A stretch of DNA of 19,669 bases from Faecalicatena contorta (GCF_039521745.1 NZ_BAAACT010000060.1), one strand, 5' to 3'; counted from the first letter of the stretch, positions 7,482 through 15,713 are shown. The notes: generated from the sequence alone by a model not told the origin. Numbers and translations are program-made.

Positions 7482-8732
7482 TCACTTGTTAAATTCTTTC
7501 ACTGCGTCAATCATTGCTACTACATTTTCCACAGGAGTCATTGCCTGAATGTTATGTATCGTGTTAAAAACAAACCCGCCGCCTTCTGAGAAAATACGGC
7601 ACATTTCCAGTACTTCTTCCCGTACCTGCTCAGCTTTTCCAAAGGCAAATGTTTTCTGCGTATCCACTCCGCCGCCCCAGAATACAATATCTTTTCCGAA
7701 CTCCTTTTTCAGCTCCCGGGGATCCATATTTTCCGCTGTCCACTGGACCGGATTCAGAATATCAAATCCGCATTCGATCAGCTCTGGGATCAGAGCCTTA
7801 ATTGACCCACAGGAGTGCTTAAATGTCTTCCACGATGTATTTGCATGGATCCATTTATTAATCTTCTTATAATAAGGCATATACAGTTCCCGGAAAGTTT
7901 CATTCGAGCAGAATGGACACTTCTGGGTACCAAAATCTGTACCACAGGTAAATGCGGCCTGAGGAACATCTCCCACCACCTCTTTTATTTTTTTCAGATT
8001 TTCAAGAGCTATATCCGTCTGTTTTTCAAAAACCGAATGAAGATAATCCTGGTTAGTCAGAGTGGCAATATACCATTCCTCAATATCCCGGATTCCCTTT
8101 GGATGCTTCAGCATACTGCCGGGTACAAATGCCACATCACCGATACCGGTGCCTCCGAATGCAGCTATAACGCCATAACCACTTTTCTCTGCCGAAACGC
8201 ACTGTGTGCGGATAGATTTCAGGTCTTCATCCGATATATAACCGAATTCTTCCAGGTTATCCTCCACATGCAGATTGTCCTCATCATAGTCCTCTCCCCT
8301 TAACAGGCAATCAAAAAAATAGCCGCCCAGAGGCATTTTTGCAGTTGGAGGAAGGCTGCGGTCTCCCGCCACATATAGGAACACATCTCCTCTTGCATCC
8401 ATAGATGTTTCAAAGTTATCTGGTACTAGGATATCCTGCCCCCATGGAGTCCGCCACTCTTTACTGCCCTCATCCCGGAATCCGAAGATCGTGTTTGGAT
8501 TCCATATCTGCGTAGTGTCTATCCCCATCGCCTGCTTCAGATCCTCATCCACAGTCCCCAGCATCTGGAGCGGCTCCATCAAACGCACCGGACGTTTTTC
8601 CAGGCCATAATATTCTCTTAGCTTTTCTACAATTGATATATGAACCCCTGTCACCGAGGTCGCCCCGATATCCAAGGGTACCGGGCCGCTGCGATGTGCC
8701 AGGGCCCTGCTGATTTTTTCCCTGCTATCCAT
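7482..8732 (-). CDS. URO-D-superfamily protein (corrinoid methyltransferase-like)
   Basis: A 416-residue member of the uroporphyrinogen decarboxylase superfamily, in the branch related to MtaA/MtbA/CmuA methyltransferases rather than HemE. KHSCGS (305-310) supplies His306 and Cys308, resembling the HxC zinc motif of cobalamin-dependent methyltransferases. NPVQ at 327-330 and FWGGGVDTQ at 351-359 are typical of this branch. The third zinc ligand, usually a Cys near the C-terminus, is not obvious: the region reads TIHNIQAMTP (391-400). RBS AAAGGAG precedes ATG 8732. It is the last gene after a ribose-type ATPase and permease, a pairing common in Lachnospiraceae without established function; demethylation of an imported compound is one possibility. 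No corrinoid protein is encoded nearby. Superfamily confident, substrate unknown. Confidence 0.82.
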   Translation of the reverse strand: MDSREKISRALAHRSGPVPLDIGATSVTGVHISIVEKLREYYGLEKRPVRLMEPLQMLGTVDEDLKQAMGIDTTQIWNPNTIFGFRDEGSKEWRTPWGQDILVPDNFETSMDARGDVFLYVAGDRSLPPTAKMPLGGYFFDCLLRGEDYDEDNLHVEDNLEEFGYISDEDLKSIRTQCVSAEKSGYGVIAAFGGTGIGDVAFVPGSMLKHPKGIRDIEEWYIATLTNQDYLHSVFEKQTDIALENLKKIKEVVGDVPQAAFTCGTDFGTQKCPFCSNETFRELYMPYYKKINKWIHANTSWKTFKHSCGSIKALIPELIECGFDILNPVQWTAENMDPRELKKEFGKDIVFWGGGVDTQKTFAFGKAEQVREEVLEMCRIFSEGGGFVFNTIHNIQAMTPVENVVAMIDAVKEFNK

Positions 8733-8748
8733 ATAAGCTTCTCCTTTC

Positions 8749-8771
8749 GCAAAGGGGTCTGACCCCTTTGC
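8749..8771. repeat. Perfect 23-bp palindrome upstream of the URO-D ribosome-binding site
   Basis: Arms GCAAAGGGGTC and GACCCCTTTGC flank a single central base. As RNA it folds into a 9-10 bp hairpin ending 1 nt before the AAAGGAG Shine-Dalgarno of the URO-D gene. There is no T-run after it, so it is not an intrinsic terminator; it may set differential expression, protect an RNA end, or be a dispersed repeat. Confidence 0.7.
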
Positions 8772-8806
8772 TCACCGTTTTCAGAATATTCTCATTTTTT
8801 CATGAA

Positions 8807-9754
8807 TTACATTTTCTTTCTTTTCTTCCCCAGCTGGTCAATCAAAACTGCCGTCAGCAGTGTTGCACCGGTTACGAAGGTCTGCCAGTAGATATCCACG
8901 CCCAGAAGTGTGAGGGAATTGGTGATTAATGCCATCAGAAGTGACCCGAGAAATGCGCCGAAAACACTTCCTTCTCCGCCTTGCAGGCTTGCCCCGCCGA
9001 TGATAACGGCTGTGATCACGCGAAGTTCCAAGCCTGTGCCCTGCTGCACGGATGCGGTTCCCATACGGGCTGTTGCCACGATTCCTGCAAAACCAGCCAG
9101 CAGGCCGACGGTTACATAGTTCAGTATCTTGATCTTGATTACTTTGATTCCGGAAAGTTTTGCGGATTTTTCGTTTCCGCCTATGTAGTAGTTCTGCCGG
9201 AAAAACCTGGAATGCCGCATCAGAATGTCGCCTATGATTACGAGTATTATGGCATACCAGATCGGCGCCTGCACACCCAGTACCACTTTCTGCCCTATGG
9301 CGTTGAATGCGTCCCCCAGCCCGGTTACATTCTGGCCTCTAGTTACGATCAGAGTCAGGCCGCGGAACAGGCTGAGTGACGCCAGCGTTGTTACAAATGC
9401 ATTGATTTCCAGTTTCGCTATAATAAAACCATTGAACAGTCCTACCAGCCCGCCGATTACTATTCCTACCACAACCGCCACGATGGGCGGCATTCCTGCT
9501 TTGAGCACCAGCCCCGCACAGACTCCTGAAAATGCCAGTATGGAACCCACAGACATGTCGAATCCACCGCTGGCCATAAGATTCGCCATTCCCACCGCAA
9601 TGATTACCTCAATGGACATGCCCAGAAGCAATGCCACAATATTCTGATATGTCAGGAAAACAGAGGATGCAATCGTCATAATGATGGACAGGCCCAACAC
9701 GATCAGCACAATTGCCGCCTCCCTCTGTTTTAATAATTTCTTAATCATATTCAT
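8807..9754 (-). CDS. Ribose-type sugar ABC transporter permease (RbsC-like)
   Basis: A 315-residue, strongly hydrophobic membrane protein of the BPD_transp_2/RbsC family with about 8-10 helices. MASGGFDMSVGSILAFSG (about 60-78) is a family-typical motif, as is the glycine-rich GASLQGGEGSVFGAFLGSLL near 260-280. The C-terminus is basic (GKKRKKM). ATG 9754 is chosen because GGAGG stands 5 nt upstream; a longer frame to 9784 has no ribosome site. The upstream ATPase ends 32 bp before, and the two would form the inner-membrane complex importing a monosaccharide or related small molecule. The binding protein that sets specificity is not in the window. Confidence 0.88.
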   Translation of the reverse strand: MNMIKKLLKQREAAIVLIVLGLSIIMTIASSVFLTYQNIVALLLGMSIEVIIAVGMANLMASGGFDMSVGSILAFSGVCAGLVLKAGMPPIVAVVVGIVIGGLVGLFNGFIIAKLEINAFVTTLASLSLFRGLTLIVTRGQNVTGLGDAFNAIGQKVVLGVQAPIWYAIILVIIGDILMRHSRFFRQNYYIGGNEKSAKLSGIKVIKIKILNYVTVGLLAGFAGIVATARMGTASVQQGTGLELRVITAVIIGGASLQGGEGSVFGAFLGSLLMALITNSLTLLGVDIYWQTFVTGATLLTAVLIDQLGKKRKKM

Positions 9755-9786
9755 ATCTGCCTCCGCTCTGCCGCCAAGCGGCACCT

Positions 9787-11310
9787 TTACTCTGTACTAA
9801 CACAGTCGCCCTTTGTTACTCCGGATGCCAGGGCGATTACTTTCTCTTCTGTCGCTTCCGAAGCCGGGATGATTCCCACATTCCTGCCTTCTCTGATCAC
9901 CATAATCCGGTCGCTGACTCCCAGAATCTCAGGCAGGTCGGATGAGATCATAATAATACCCACGCCGGTTTCCGCCAGATTTCTCAGAAGATTGTATATT
10001 TCACTTTTTGCCCCCACATCCACGCCTCTCGTGGGCTCATCAACAATCAGCACCCGCGGACGGATCCCGAACCAGGCAGCAAGAAGCACCTTCTGTTGAT
10101 TCCCACCCGAGAGCTTATTCACCAACTGCCGGATTCCGGGCGTAGAAATGCGGAAATCCTTTACGGCATCCTGCACCATCTGATCGACCTGCTTTTCCCT
10201 CAGGAAGCCTCTCTTTGAAAAATGGCGCAGCTGGTTAGCTATCAGGTTCTGCCGGATATCAAATTTTACATACAGCCCCTGCTCTTTCCGGTCCTCGCTC
10301 ATATAACCGATGCCCTGCCGGATCGCATCCTGCGGGCAGTGGATCTGCAGTGTTTCCCCTTCCAGCACTACTTTTCCGGCTTCCAGAGGCTCCGCTCCGA
10401 AGATTCCTCTTCCGATTTCTGTCCTCCCGGCTCCAACCAGACCCGATACGCCGAGAATCTCTCCTCTCCTTACCTGAAAAGAAATGTCCCGGAATGCTTT
10501 CCCCCTGGAAATCCCTTCAACCTCGAAAAGCACCTCCCCAATTTTCTGTTCCGGCCTCCGGCGTCCGTAAATATTTTCGATTTTCCGGCCTACCATGTTC
10601 GTTATCAGAAAATCCTCGTCAATATCTGCGACCCTCGCCTCCGCGATGTATGCCCCGTCCCGCAGAATCGTTACACTGTCTGCAATCTCAAAAATCTCCT
10701 GCAGGTGATGTGATATATAGATAAAGCTGATTCCCTGTTCTTTCAGGATGCGGATATTCTGGAACAGCTTCTGCTTCTCCACCTCTGTGAGAGAAGATGT
10801 GGGCTCATCCAGCACAAGCACTTTCGGCCTGAAAGACATTGCTTTCAGGATTTCCACAACCTGCTGGTTGGCAATCGCCAGTTCCTTTACAGGCGTGGCG
10901 GGATCGATATTTTCAATCTCAAACAGTCTCAGCATTTCCTTCGTTTTGCTATACAGTTCTTCTCTTTTGATCAGATTTAACTTATTGACCGGCTGACGGT
11001 TTGCAAATATATTTTCTGCCACACTTAGACACGGAACCAGGCTCAATTCCTGGTGTACGATACTGATTCCCTTTTGCAGTGCATCATGGGCGGAAGTAAA
11101 TACCACTTTTTCTCCTTCAATCCAGATCTCCCCCTCGTCCGGCTTATGGATCCCGCCGAGTGTCAGCATCAGGGTACTCTTACCCGCACCGTTTTCTCCC
11201 ACAAGGGCATGCACTTCTCCCTTTTTCACTTTCAGGTCTACCCCGTCCAGGGCACGGACCCCCGGGAAAATCTTGACGATTCCTTTTGCCTCCAGTATGT
11301 ATTCAGACAC
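9787..11310 (-). CDS. Ribose-type sugar ABC transporter ATP-binding protein (RbsA/MglA-like)
   Basis: A 507-residue tandem ABC ATPase. Domain 1 has Walker A GENGAGKST (38-46) and Walker B LVLDEPTSSL (165-174), with a degenerate signature AIANQQ. Domain 2 has the degenerate Walker A GLVGAGRTE (290-298), signature LSGGNQQKV (400-408) and Walker B LIVDEPTRGVD (421-431). This asymmetry is normal for RbsA/MglA proteins. The start is GTG at 11310 with GGAGGG upstream. It is first in the operon with the permease and URO-D gene. Upstream there is only AT-rich sequence and then the mobile element, so the expected substrate-binding protein gene is missing or displaced. Confidence 0.92.
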   Translation of the reverse strand: MSEYILEAKGIVKIFPGVRALDGVDLKVKKGEVHALVGENGAGKSTLMLTLGGIHKPDEGEIWIEGEKVVFTSAHDALQKGISIVHQELSLVPCLSVAENIFANRQPVNKLNLIKREELYSKTKEMLRLFEIENIDPATPVKELAIANQQVVEILKAMSFRPKVLVLDEPTSSLTEVEKQKLFQNIRILKEQGISFIYISHHLQEIFEIADSVTILRDGAYIAEARVADIDEDFLITNMVGRKIENIYGRRRPEQKIGEVLFEVEGISRGKAFRDISFQVRRGEILGVSGLVGAGRTEIGRGIFGAEPLEAGKVVLEGETLQIHCPQDAIRQGIGYMSEDRKEQGLYVKFDIRQNLIANQLRHFSKRGFLREKQVDQMVQDAVKDFRISTPGIRQLVNKLSGGNQQKVLLAAWFGIRPRVLIVDEPTRGVDVGAKSEIYNLLRNLAETGVGIIMISSDLPEILGVSDRIMVIREGRNVGIIPASEATEEKVIALASGVTKGDCVSTE

Positions 11311-11330
11311 AGGCGCCCTCCTTCCTTTTT

Positions 11331-11355
11331 ACGAATTCATTGATACGAATTCATT
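11331..11355. repeat. Tandem ACGAATTCATT repeats
   Basis: Two identical 11-bp copies with a 14-bp period lie about 20-45 bp upstream of the ATPase GTG start. They could be a regulator-binding site for the transport operon or part of the insertion target. Confidence 0.5.
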
Positions 11356-11370
11356 TTATGAATTTATGTT

Positions 11371-11388
11371 AAATCTTATATAAGATTT
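11371..11388. promoter_or_regulatory. Perfect 18-bp AT palindrome
   Basis: AAATCTTATATAAGATTT equals its own reverse complement. It lies 60 bp upstream of the ABC ATPase and is a candidate operator; function not shown. Confidence 0.5.
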
Positions 11389-11446
11389 TGAATTATCCTC
11401 ATAAACACTACGTTTATAATCAATTTCAAAATTGAAAAACATTCAT

Positions 11447-11467
11447 TTTACCACGAATTTACCACGA
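11447..11467. promoter_or_regulatory. Tandem TTTACCACGA repeats, candidate integrase arm-type sites at the element's left end
   Basis: Two identical 10-bp copies (11447-11456 and 11458-11467) have an 11-bp period. On the minus strand they read TCGTGGTAAA, similar to the Tn916 integrase arm (DR-2) site that I recall as containing GTAGTAAATT. They sit at the transition from chromosomal genes to element genes. Repeat seen directly; integrase role inferred. Confidence 0.5.
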
Positions 11468-11470
11468 TTG

Positions 11471-11487
11471 AAGAGCCTTGATATGAC
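11471..11487. repeat. 17-bp inverted repeat, left copy
   Basis: AAGAGCCTTGATATGAC is the exact reverse complement of 19518-19534. The right copy is the 3' arm of the hairpin after xis. The left copy lies between the interrupted Orf8 gene and the arm-like repeats. Confidence 0.9.
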
Positions 11488-11554
11488 AATATAAGCCACA
11501 AGGGAAATAGCACATGAAATGAAACTGTGTATCTCCCTTTTTCATACCACTTGA

Positions 11555-11791
11555 CTACTTCTCTCTGATTTCAAACCTTAAAATGGCTTTCATCATTTCT
11601 GTATGAATTTGACCTTTTAATTCTTCATCAACCTGCATATTTACAGTACCATTTGCATGATAGCATGGACGCAAGCATACTTTAGAGATATAAGCGTTGT
11701 AAAAGTCTAAAATTCCTCCGACTGCCTTTTCATCTCCATTAGACGCTCTGCAAATAAGGTCGTAAGAGGGATAACCTTAATCTTTTTTCAT
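11555..11791 (-). pseudogene. Tn916 Orf8-like helix-turn-helix gene with stop at codon 5
   Basis: Read from ATG 11791, the frame is M-K-K-D-stop and then continues open for 73 codons to TAG at 11555-11557: SYDLICRASNGDE, then ILDFYNAYISK, VDEELKGQIH and MMKAILRFEI. This is the small HTH protein found next to the Orf7-type sigma factor in Tn916-like elements, where the pair affects transcription of transfer or excision genes. There is no good in-frame start after the TAA, so it looks inactivated by a nonsense mutation (or a start lies elsewhere). It begins 5 bp after the sigma-like gene ends, as in intact elements. A sequencing error is possible. Confidence 0.65.
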
Positions 11792-11796
11792 TTTTC

Positions 11797-12126
11797 CTAT
11801 TCCCTTTCATTCAATAACTTCTGTAATTTTCTTAGTCCTCTATCCCGTCTACTATTGATAACTGAACGTGATACATGATACAATTTTGAGATTTCTCTGT
11901 CGTTCATGCCTTGAAAGAAATGCAACAAGATAGCATTACGCTGTTTCTCTGTTAATTCTTTCAATGCTGTACTTAATTCTTCATCAGCTACATAAATTAC
12001 AAAATGCATAACTTGAAACGATACAAAATCGCAAGAATATTCATCATTCATACCATGTTCAATTTGTTTCATTTCAGGTAATTCATACAAACGGAATATT
12101 TCATAGCGAAAATATTTGTTTATAGC
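11797..12126 (-). CDS. Sigma-70-like transcription factor (Tn916 Orf7 type), 5' end lost or unclear
   Basis: The frame encodes AFSEAINKYFRYEIFRLYELPE, then a C-terminal region-4-like HTH (ELTEKQRNAILLHFFQGMNDREISKL, VSRSVINSRR). Such proteins in Tn916-family elements drive expression of regulatory or excision genes. No ATG with a ribosome site opens the frame. Extending leftward it runs into the terminator hairpin of the small gene at 12230 and could only start at a TTG at 12168 inside that hairpin; the first internal ATG (about codon 33 of that frame) would remove the conserved N-terminal part. I place the conserved part's left limit at about 12126 and suspect a 5' truncation at a recombination junction. 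Its partner is the interrupted Orf8-like gene. Confidence 0.6.
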   Translation of the reverse strand, partial: AINKYFRYEIFRLYELPEMKQIEHGMNDEYSCDFVSFQVMHFVIYVADEELSTALKELTEKQRNAILLHFFQGMNDREISKLYHVSRSVINSRRDRGLRKLQKLLNERE

Positions 12127-12153
12127 TTCTGAAAATGCAGAAAAGAGGTATAT

Positions 12154-12188
12154 AAAAAGCCCGTACAAAACATATAGTCTGTACGAGC
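12154..12188 (-). terminator. Intrinsic terminator after the small gene and surface-protein unit
   Basis: On the minus strand GCTCGTACA (12180-12188) pairs with TGTACGGGC (12159-12167, one G-U), followed by TTTTT (12154-12158). This is a textbook terminator, 40 bp after the small gene's stop. Confidence 0.8.
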
Positions 12189-12229
12189 TAATTAAAGTGA
12201 TATTGGATTGTATATCTTTTCCTACAAGC

Positions 12230-12454
12230 CTAATTATATCTGCTGTTCCTGCGGTATTTCATCATAAGAGACTGATAGACAGCTCCGTTGTCACGAAAAA
12301 CATAGTCACAAAATTCTTGAAGCTGTTCTTTGGAATAGAGGTCAAACGGAAGTTCAAATAGTTTCTTTTCTACTGTATTCTTGATGTAGGGTAAATCTGA
12401 AATATAAGCACACTCCGTTTCAATCTTCATGTCCTCAAAAATATCTCTGTCCAT
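12230..12454 (-). CDS. Small uncharacterised protein, 74 residues
   Basis: Not recognised. The likely start is ATG 12454 (MDRDIFEDMKIETE), with a weak GGGGA upstream; a longer frame to 12550 overlaps the surface-protein gene and has no better site. The protein is acidic, then basic at the end (KYRRNSRYN), with a conserved-looking LPFDLYSKEQLQEFCDYVF segment, and no membrane helix. It starts 17 bp after the surface-protein stop and ends before the terminator at 12154-12188, so it is probably co-transcribed with that gene. Confidence 0.55.
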   Translation of the reverse strand: MDRDIFEDMKIETECAYISDLPYIKNTVEKKLFELPFDLYSKEQLQEFCDYVFRDNGAVYQSLMMKYRRNSRYN

Positions 12455-12471
12455 AAAATTCCCCGCAGTCT

Positions 12472-15400
12472 TTATCTGCTTTTGCGTGATTTCCTTACTG
12501 TGAATACGCCAGCCAGCAGACCAAGAGATACGAACATGAGTGCAAGCCATGTTGTCATATTCGTGCTGTCACCAGTTTTAGGGCTGTTAGACGTTGTCTG
12601 CTTGTCTGTGCTTGCTGGTTTCTTATCCGTATCCGTTGCAGACGGTTTCTTGTTATCATCTATTGTTGGCTTTTGTGTGTCTTTTCCCTTGACAGTAACA
12701 GTAATTGTTCTTGTAGAAGAAGCACCTTTACTATCTGTAACTTTGTATATTACTGTATACGTTCCTGCTTTTGAGGTATCTACATCATTGCTTAATACTT
12801 CGATTTTTTCTGTAATATCGCCGTCTTCTTTATCAGAAGCAGTAACACCCTCTAATGGATTGAATGTATCGCCAACCGTCAATGTCTTATCACTGGCATT
12901 GATTGTTGGAATTGCGTTTAATTCTTCCATAGCAATCGGGCATACTATACTTTCCCCATTAACGACCTCATAATGATTGGTATCATCTGGTGTAAATGTC
13001 CATTTATATGCTTTTCCTGATTCTACTGTTTGATTTCCATCTTCCCATGTGAATGTTCCTGCAACGGTTTCTCCAATCTTATTTTTCATTGTTCCGCTCA
13101 GTTGAACTTCCAATAAGGATTTTCCGCTTTCAATGACATCAAATACAGGATTTCCTGTCGGTTTACCCTTAACAATACTATAACGGCGTGATACATAGCT
13201 ATAGGTCTTTGTATCCTTGTTGTAACCATTTATCACAAATGAATATACTCCTAATTCTTTTGGTGCAATTTTTTCTAAAGCCTCTTTTGTTAGTTGGTCA
13301 TTTGTAACTTGTTCTAAGTGTGAACCGGCAAACTTTGTATCTTCAGCTACTGCATGGAAATGAGCCGTGAATTTTGTGATCGTGTTACTTGTATTCTTTC
13401 CTTTTGTATATAAAGTTGTCAAGTCTTTTGTGGTAGGTACTACTCCTTGTCCTGTATATTCATAAACCTGTTCTTCAAAGATTTTTAATGGTTTACTTTC
13501 CCCTTCAAGATACATATCTACTTCGTTCATTCCTTCTTCATAACAAGTAACAGATAATGTGATTGTATCTCCTTGTTGCCAATTTGTCCCTATTGTAGTG
13601 AAACGATAGTTTGGATTCTTTAGTTTCATTTCTACACGAATACTACGAGGATTTCCATTTTCATCAACAGTTGGATGAGTTGGTAAAGTATCAGTAGTAA
13701 TTTTGTTATTACTAACATCATTTACATAGGTATATTCCACATCGCCATCTGCTCCCATGCTAGGGTTAAGCGTAATCTTTGGCTTAGAAGTATCTGCTTC
13801 ATAACCGGATTCTCCTTGTTTCTCTTTTACCGGATAGAATCCTAAAATATCACTGATTTTAGGCGCTGTTCCGTCTTCATTTAATGAATATACAATATAT
13901 GGGCGACCGTCTTCTGTTTTATCTGGTGAGCCATAGATGATACTCATAGGAGTTACTTCTACATTGACCGTGAAAGTTGCTGTGCCACCGCTTGCCGTGC
14001 TCGCTTTGACTGTTAAGGTGGTTTTACCTGCATTGACAGTTTTTATTTTTCCGTTTTCGACTTTCGCAACAGATTCATCTGCGGAAGTCCATTCGGAAAA
14101 CGTAACTCCTGAAACTGTCGGAAGTTCCTTAGTAGAGCCATATTCCATGGAAATGCTTTGGTCTTTCAGTTCAATCCACTTTGCATAGTAGTACGTATTG
14201 TAGTTCAATTTTTCTATTGAATCTCCATTCAATTCTTTATTTTCATACCATCCATCAAAGGCATATCCACTTCTGTCTGCTATGAGTTTACCTTCTTCAT
14301 TTACTGTCTCTGGTCGGATATGTCCACCATTTAGACTCACTATATATCTCTCTTCAGCTTTAATATTTTTTTCTGCATCACTTGGTATACTAATAACATT
14401 AGTATCTACACTGAAATCTACTTTACTTTGAGAATTTGTGGTTTTATCTGTTAAAACCTCATGAACATCTATATTGTCCATTTGAATAGGAGAGACATCT
14501 GTATTTTTCAACTTTGGTATAGTTGTCTTTGCACCTTTTAAATTTGCAGTAGTTCCCTGTATGTTAACATCTATCTTAACATCTGATATTACAGGTGTGA
14601 GACCAATTGAATTAGAGCGATAATCCTCATAAATCAAATAACTCCAAGCGTGATGAGTAGTATTTACGGTACTGTCTTTGATAACAACATCTTTTATTAC
14701 TGTATCCATTCCAATGCCAGGCATCAACATTCCTGTATAAGCAAATGGTGTCATTTCACAGTCAGTGACTGTTACATTTTCAAGCATACCTGTTAATATT
14801 TCACTAGCAATAAACCCACCTTTCCAAGCACTTCTTTCGCTCTTGTACGTAGAATTACTAATAGTGATATTTCTATGCATCCCTTTAATACACCCTGCAA
14901 ATATTCCCGAGTATTTAGCAGCTGAGCTAATTCCTGTTATACAACTATTATCTACTGTGATATTTTCAACCAACATACTGTCTTTTTTTGTTGCGAACGA
15001 TTGTCCATACAAAGCTCCTGCCCCATCTGCATGAATTGTAAAGCCTTCTAATTTAAGATTATAGATATGAGCATTATCTCCTGGTGCAGCAAATAAACCA
15101 TTATACCAATAGCTAGCAGGTCGTTCTATTTTTATATTTTTTACAGCATAATCATCACCATTAAAATCACCTTGAAATTGGTCACCACTAAAATAAGAAG
15201 TTTTATTGTTATGGCCTATTGGAGTCCATCCCCAGCCATTGTTATAGAAAGCACCATTTTCTTGATAATCTTCATCTGTGAAAACGATATCGTTTACTAA
15301 TTTGAAATAACCTGTAATTGTAGTCACATTTCCTTCTGTATGGGTATGTGTACGAACTTTATCTAAATCTGCTGCAGTAGCAATCAAATGTGGATTATCT

Positions 15401-15672
15401 TTTGAACACTCATTACATTCCTCCCATTCTTCTTCGTCGGTCAGCCCATATTTAGTATGTTGGCTATCACCTACATTCTCATCATTTACATCAACTTCGC
15501 CATTTGTATCTGTATCTTTGGTATCGTCCGTTGTTGATGCAGTCGTATCATTTGTTATATCTGATGTATAATCAGTTACATTTTCCTGTGCCCAAACAAG
15601 ATTAGACTGTACACCAAAGCCCATACATAAGACAAGCACGCAGGCAAGTATGCGTTTTAATTTTTGCTTCAT
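12472..15672 (-). CDS. Large cell-wall-anchored surface protein (LPXTG-like, beta-helix plus Ig-like domains)
   Basis: A 1066-residue secreted protein. Residues 1-28 are a signal peptide with cleavage likely after VWA. About 30-80 is an acidic Thr/Asp linker. About 100-400 resembles a right-handed beta-helix with GLUG-type repeats (YFKLVNDIVF, FQGDFNGDDYAVKNIKI). About 445-500 is an InlB_B-type repeat (FDGWYENKEL). About 505-575 is a BIG2-type Ig fold (SVAKVENGKIKTVNAGKTTLTVKA). About 919-996 is a DUF5011-like Ig domain (DKEDGDITEKI, GTYTVIYKVTD). A Lys/Thr/Asp-rich wall spacer precedes the sorting signal SPKTG (1030-1034), a hydrophobic helix (1042-1059) and a basic tail. SPKTG differs from LPXTG at the first position but keeps PxTG. 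AAAGGAG precedes the ATG. It is likely an adhesin or glycan-binding cargo protein; no sortase is nearby. Confidence 0.88.
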   Translation of the reverse strand: MKQKLKRILACVLVLCMGFGVQSNLVWAQENVTDYTSDITNDTTASTTDDTKDTDTNGEVDVNDENVGDSQHTKYGLTDEEEWEECNECSKDNPHLIATAADLDKVRTHTHTEGNVTTITGYFKLVNDIVFTDEDYQENGAFYNNGWGWTPIGHNNKTSYFSGDQFQGDFNGDDYAVKNIKIERPASYWYNGLFAAPGDNAHIYNLKLEGFTIHADGAGALYGQSFATKKDSMLVENITVDNSCITGISSAAKYSGIFAGCIKGMHRNITISNSTYKSERSAWKGGFIASEILTGMLENVTVTDCEMTPFAYTGMLMPGIGMDTVIKDVVIKDSTVNTTHHAWSYLIYEDYRSNSIGLTPVISDVKIDVNIQGTTANLKGAKTTIPKLKNTDVSPIQMDNIDVHEVLTDKTTNSQSKVDFSVDTNVISIPSDAEKNIKAEERYIVSLNGGHIRPETVNEEGKLIADRSGYAFDGWYENKELNGDSIEKLNYNTYYYAKWIELKDQSISMEYGSTKELPTVSGVTFSEWTSADESVAKVENGKIKTVNAGKTTLTVKASTASGGTATFTVNVEVTPMSIIYGSPDKTEDGRPYIVYSLNEDGTAPKISDILGFYPVKEKQGESGYEADTSKPKITLNPSMGADGDVEYTYVNDVSNNKITTDTLPTHPTVDENGNPRSIRVEMKLKNPNYRFTTIGTNWQQGDTITLSVTCYEEGMNEVDMYLEGESKPLKIFEEQVYEYTGQGVVPTTKDLTTLYTKGKNTSNTITKFTAHFHAVAEDTKFAGSHLEQVTNDQLTKEALEKIAPKELGVYSFVINGYNKDTKTYSYVSRRYSIVKGKPTGNPVFDVIESGKSLLEVQLSGTMKNKIGETVAGTFTWEDGNQTVESGKAYKWTFTPDDTNHYEVVNGESIVCPIAMEELNAIPTINASDKTLTVGDTFNPLEGVTASDKEDGDITEKIEVLSNDVDTSKAGTYTVIYKVTDSKGASSTRTITVTVKGKDTQKPTIDDNKKPSATDTDKKPASTDKQTTSNSPKTGDSTNMTTWLALMFVSLGLLAGVFTVRKSRKSR

Positions 15673-15713
15673 CTTGTTTATCTCCTTTTTAATTTTTCAT
15701 ATTTATGGAAGTT

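Larger units (their letters stand above)
11311..11446. other. AT-rich interval upstream of ABC operon, at the chromosome/element boundary
   Basis: No gene. It contains two copies of ACGAATTCATT (11331-11341 and 11345-11355), the palindrome at 11371-11388 and a small ATAAAC/GTTTAT hairpin at 11401-11417. The ABC operon's promoter should be here, but I could not pick a convincing -35/-10 pair. The left edge of the mobile element probably falls in this stretch or just right of it. Confidence 0.45.

Noticed and set aside
7815..8303. 162-codon plus-strand frame
   Set aside because: Antisense to the URO-D-family gene, with no start signals or recognisable domains.
8749..8771. Palindrome as an intrinsic terminator of the transporter genes
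   Set aside because: No T-run on the transcribed side and the ribosome site of the next gene follows immediately.
12230..12550. Longer 106-codon version of the small gene
   Set aside because: The extra N-terminal part overlaps the surface-protein end in another frame and reads as its shadow; ATG 12454 is more plausible.
12482..12973. 163-codon plus-strand frame
   Set aside because: Antisense to the C-terminal Ig domains of the surface protein; hydrophobic composition is an artefact of complementing Thr/Lys codons.
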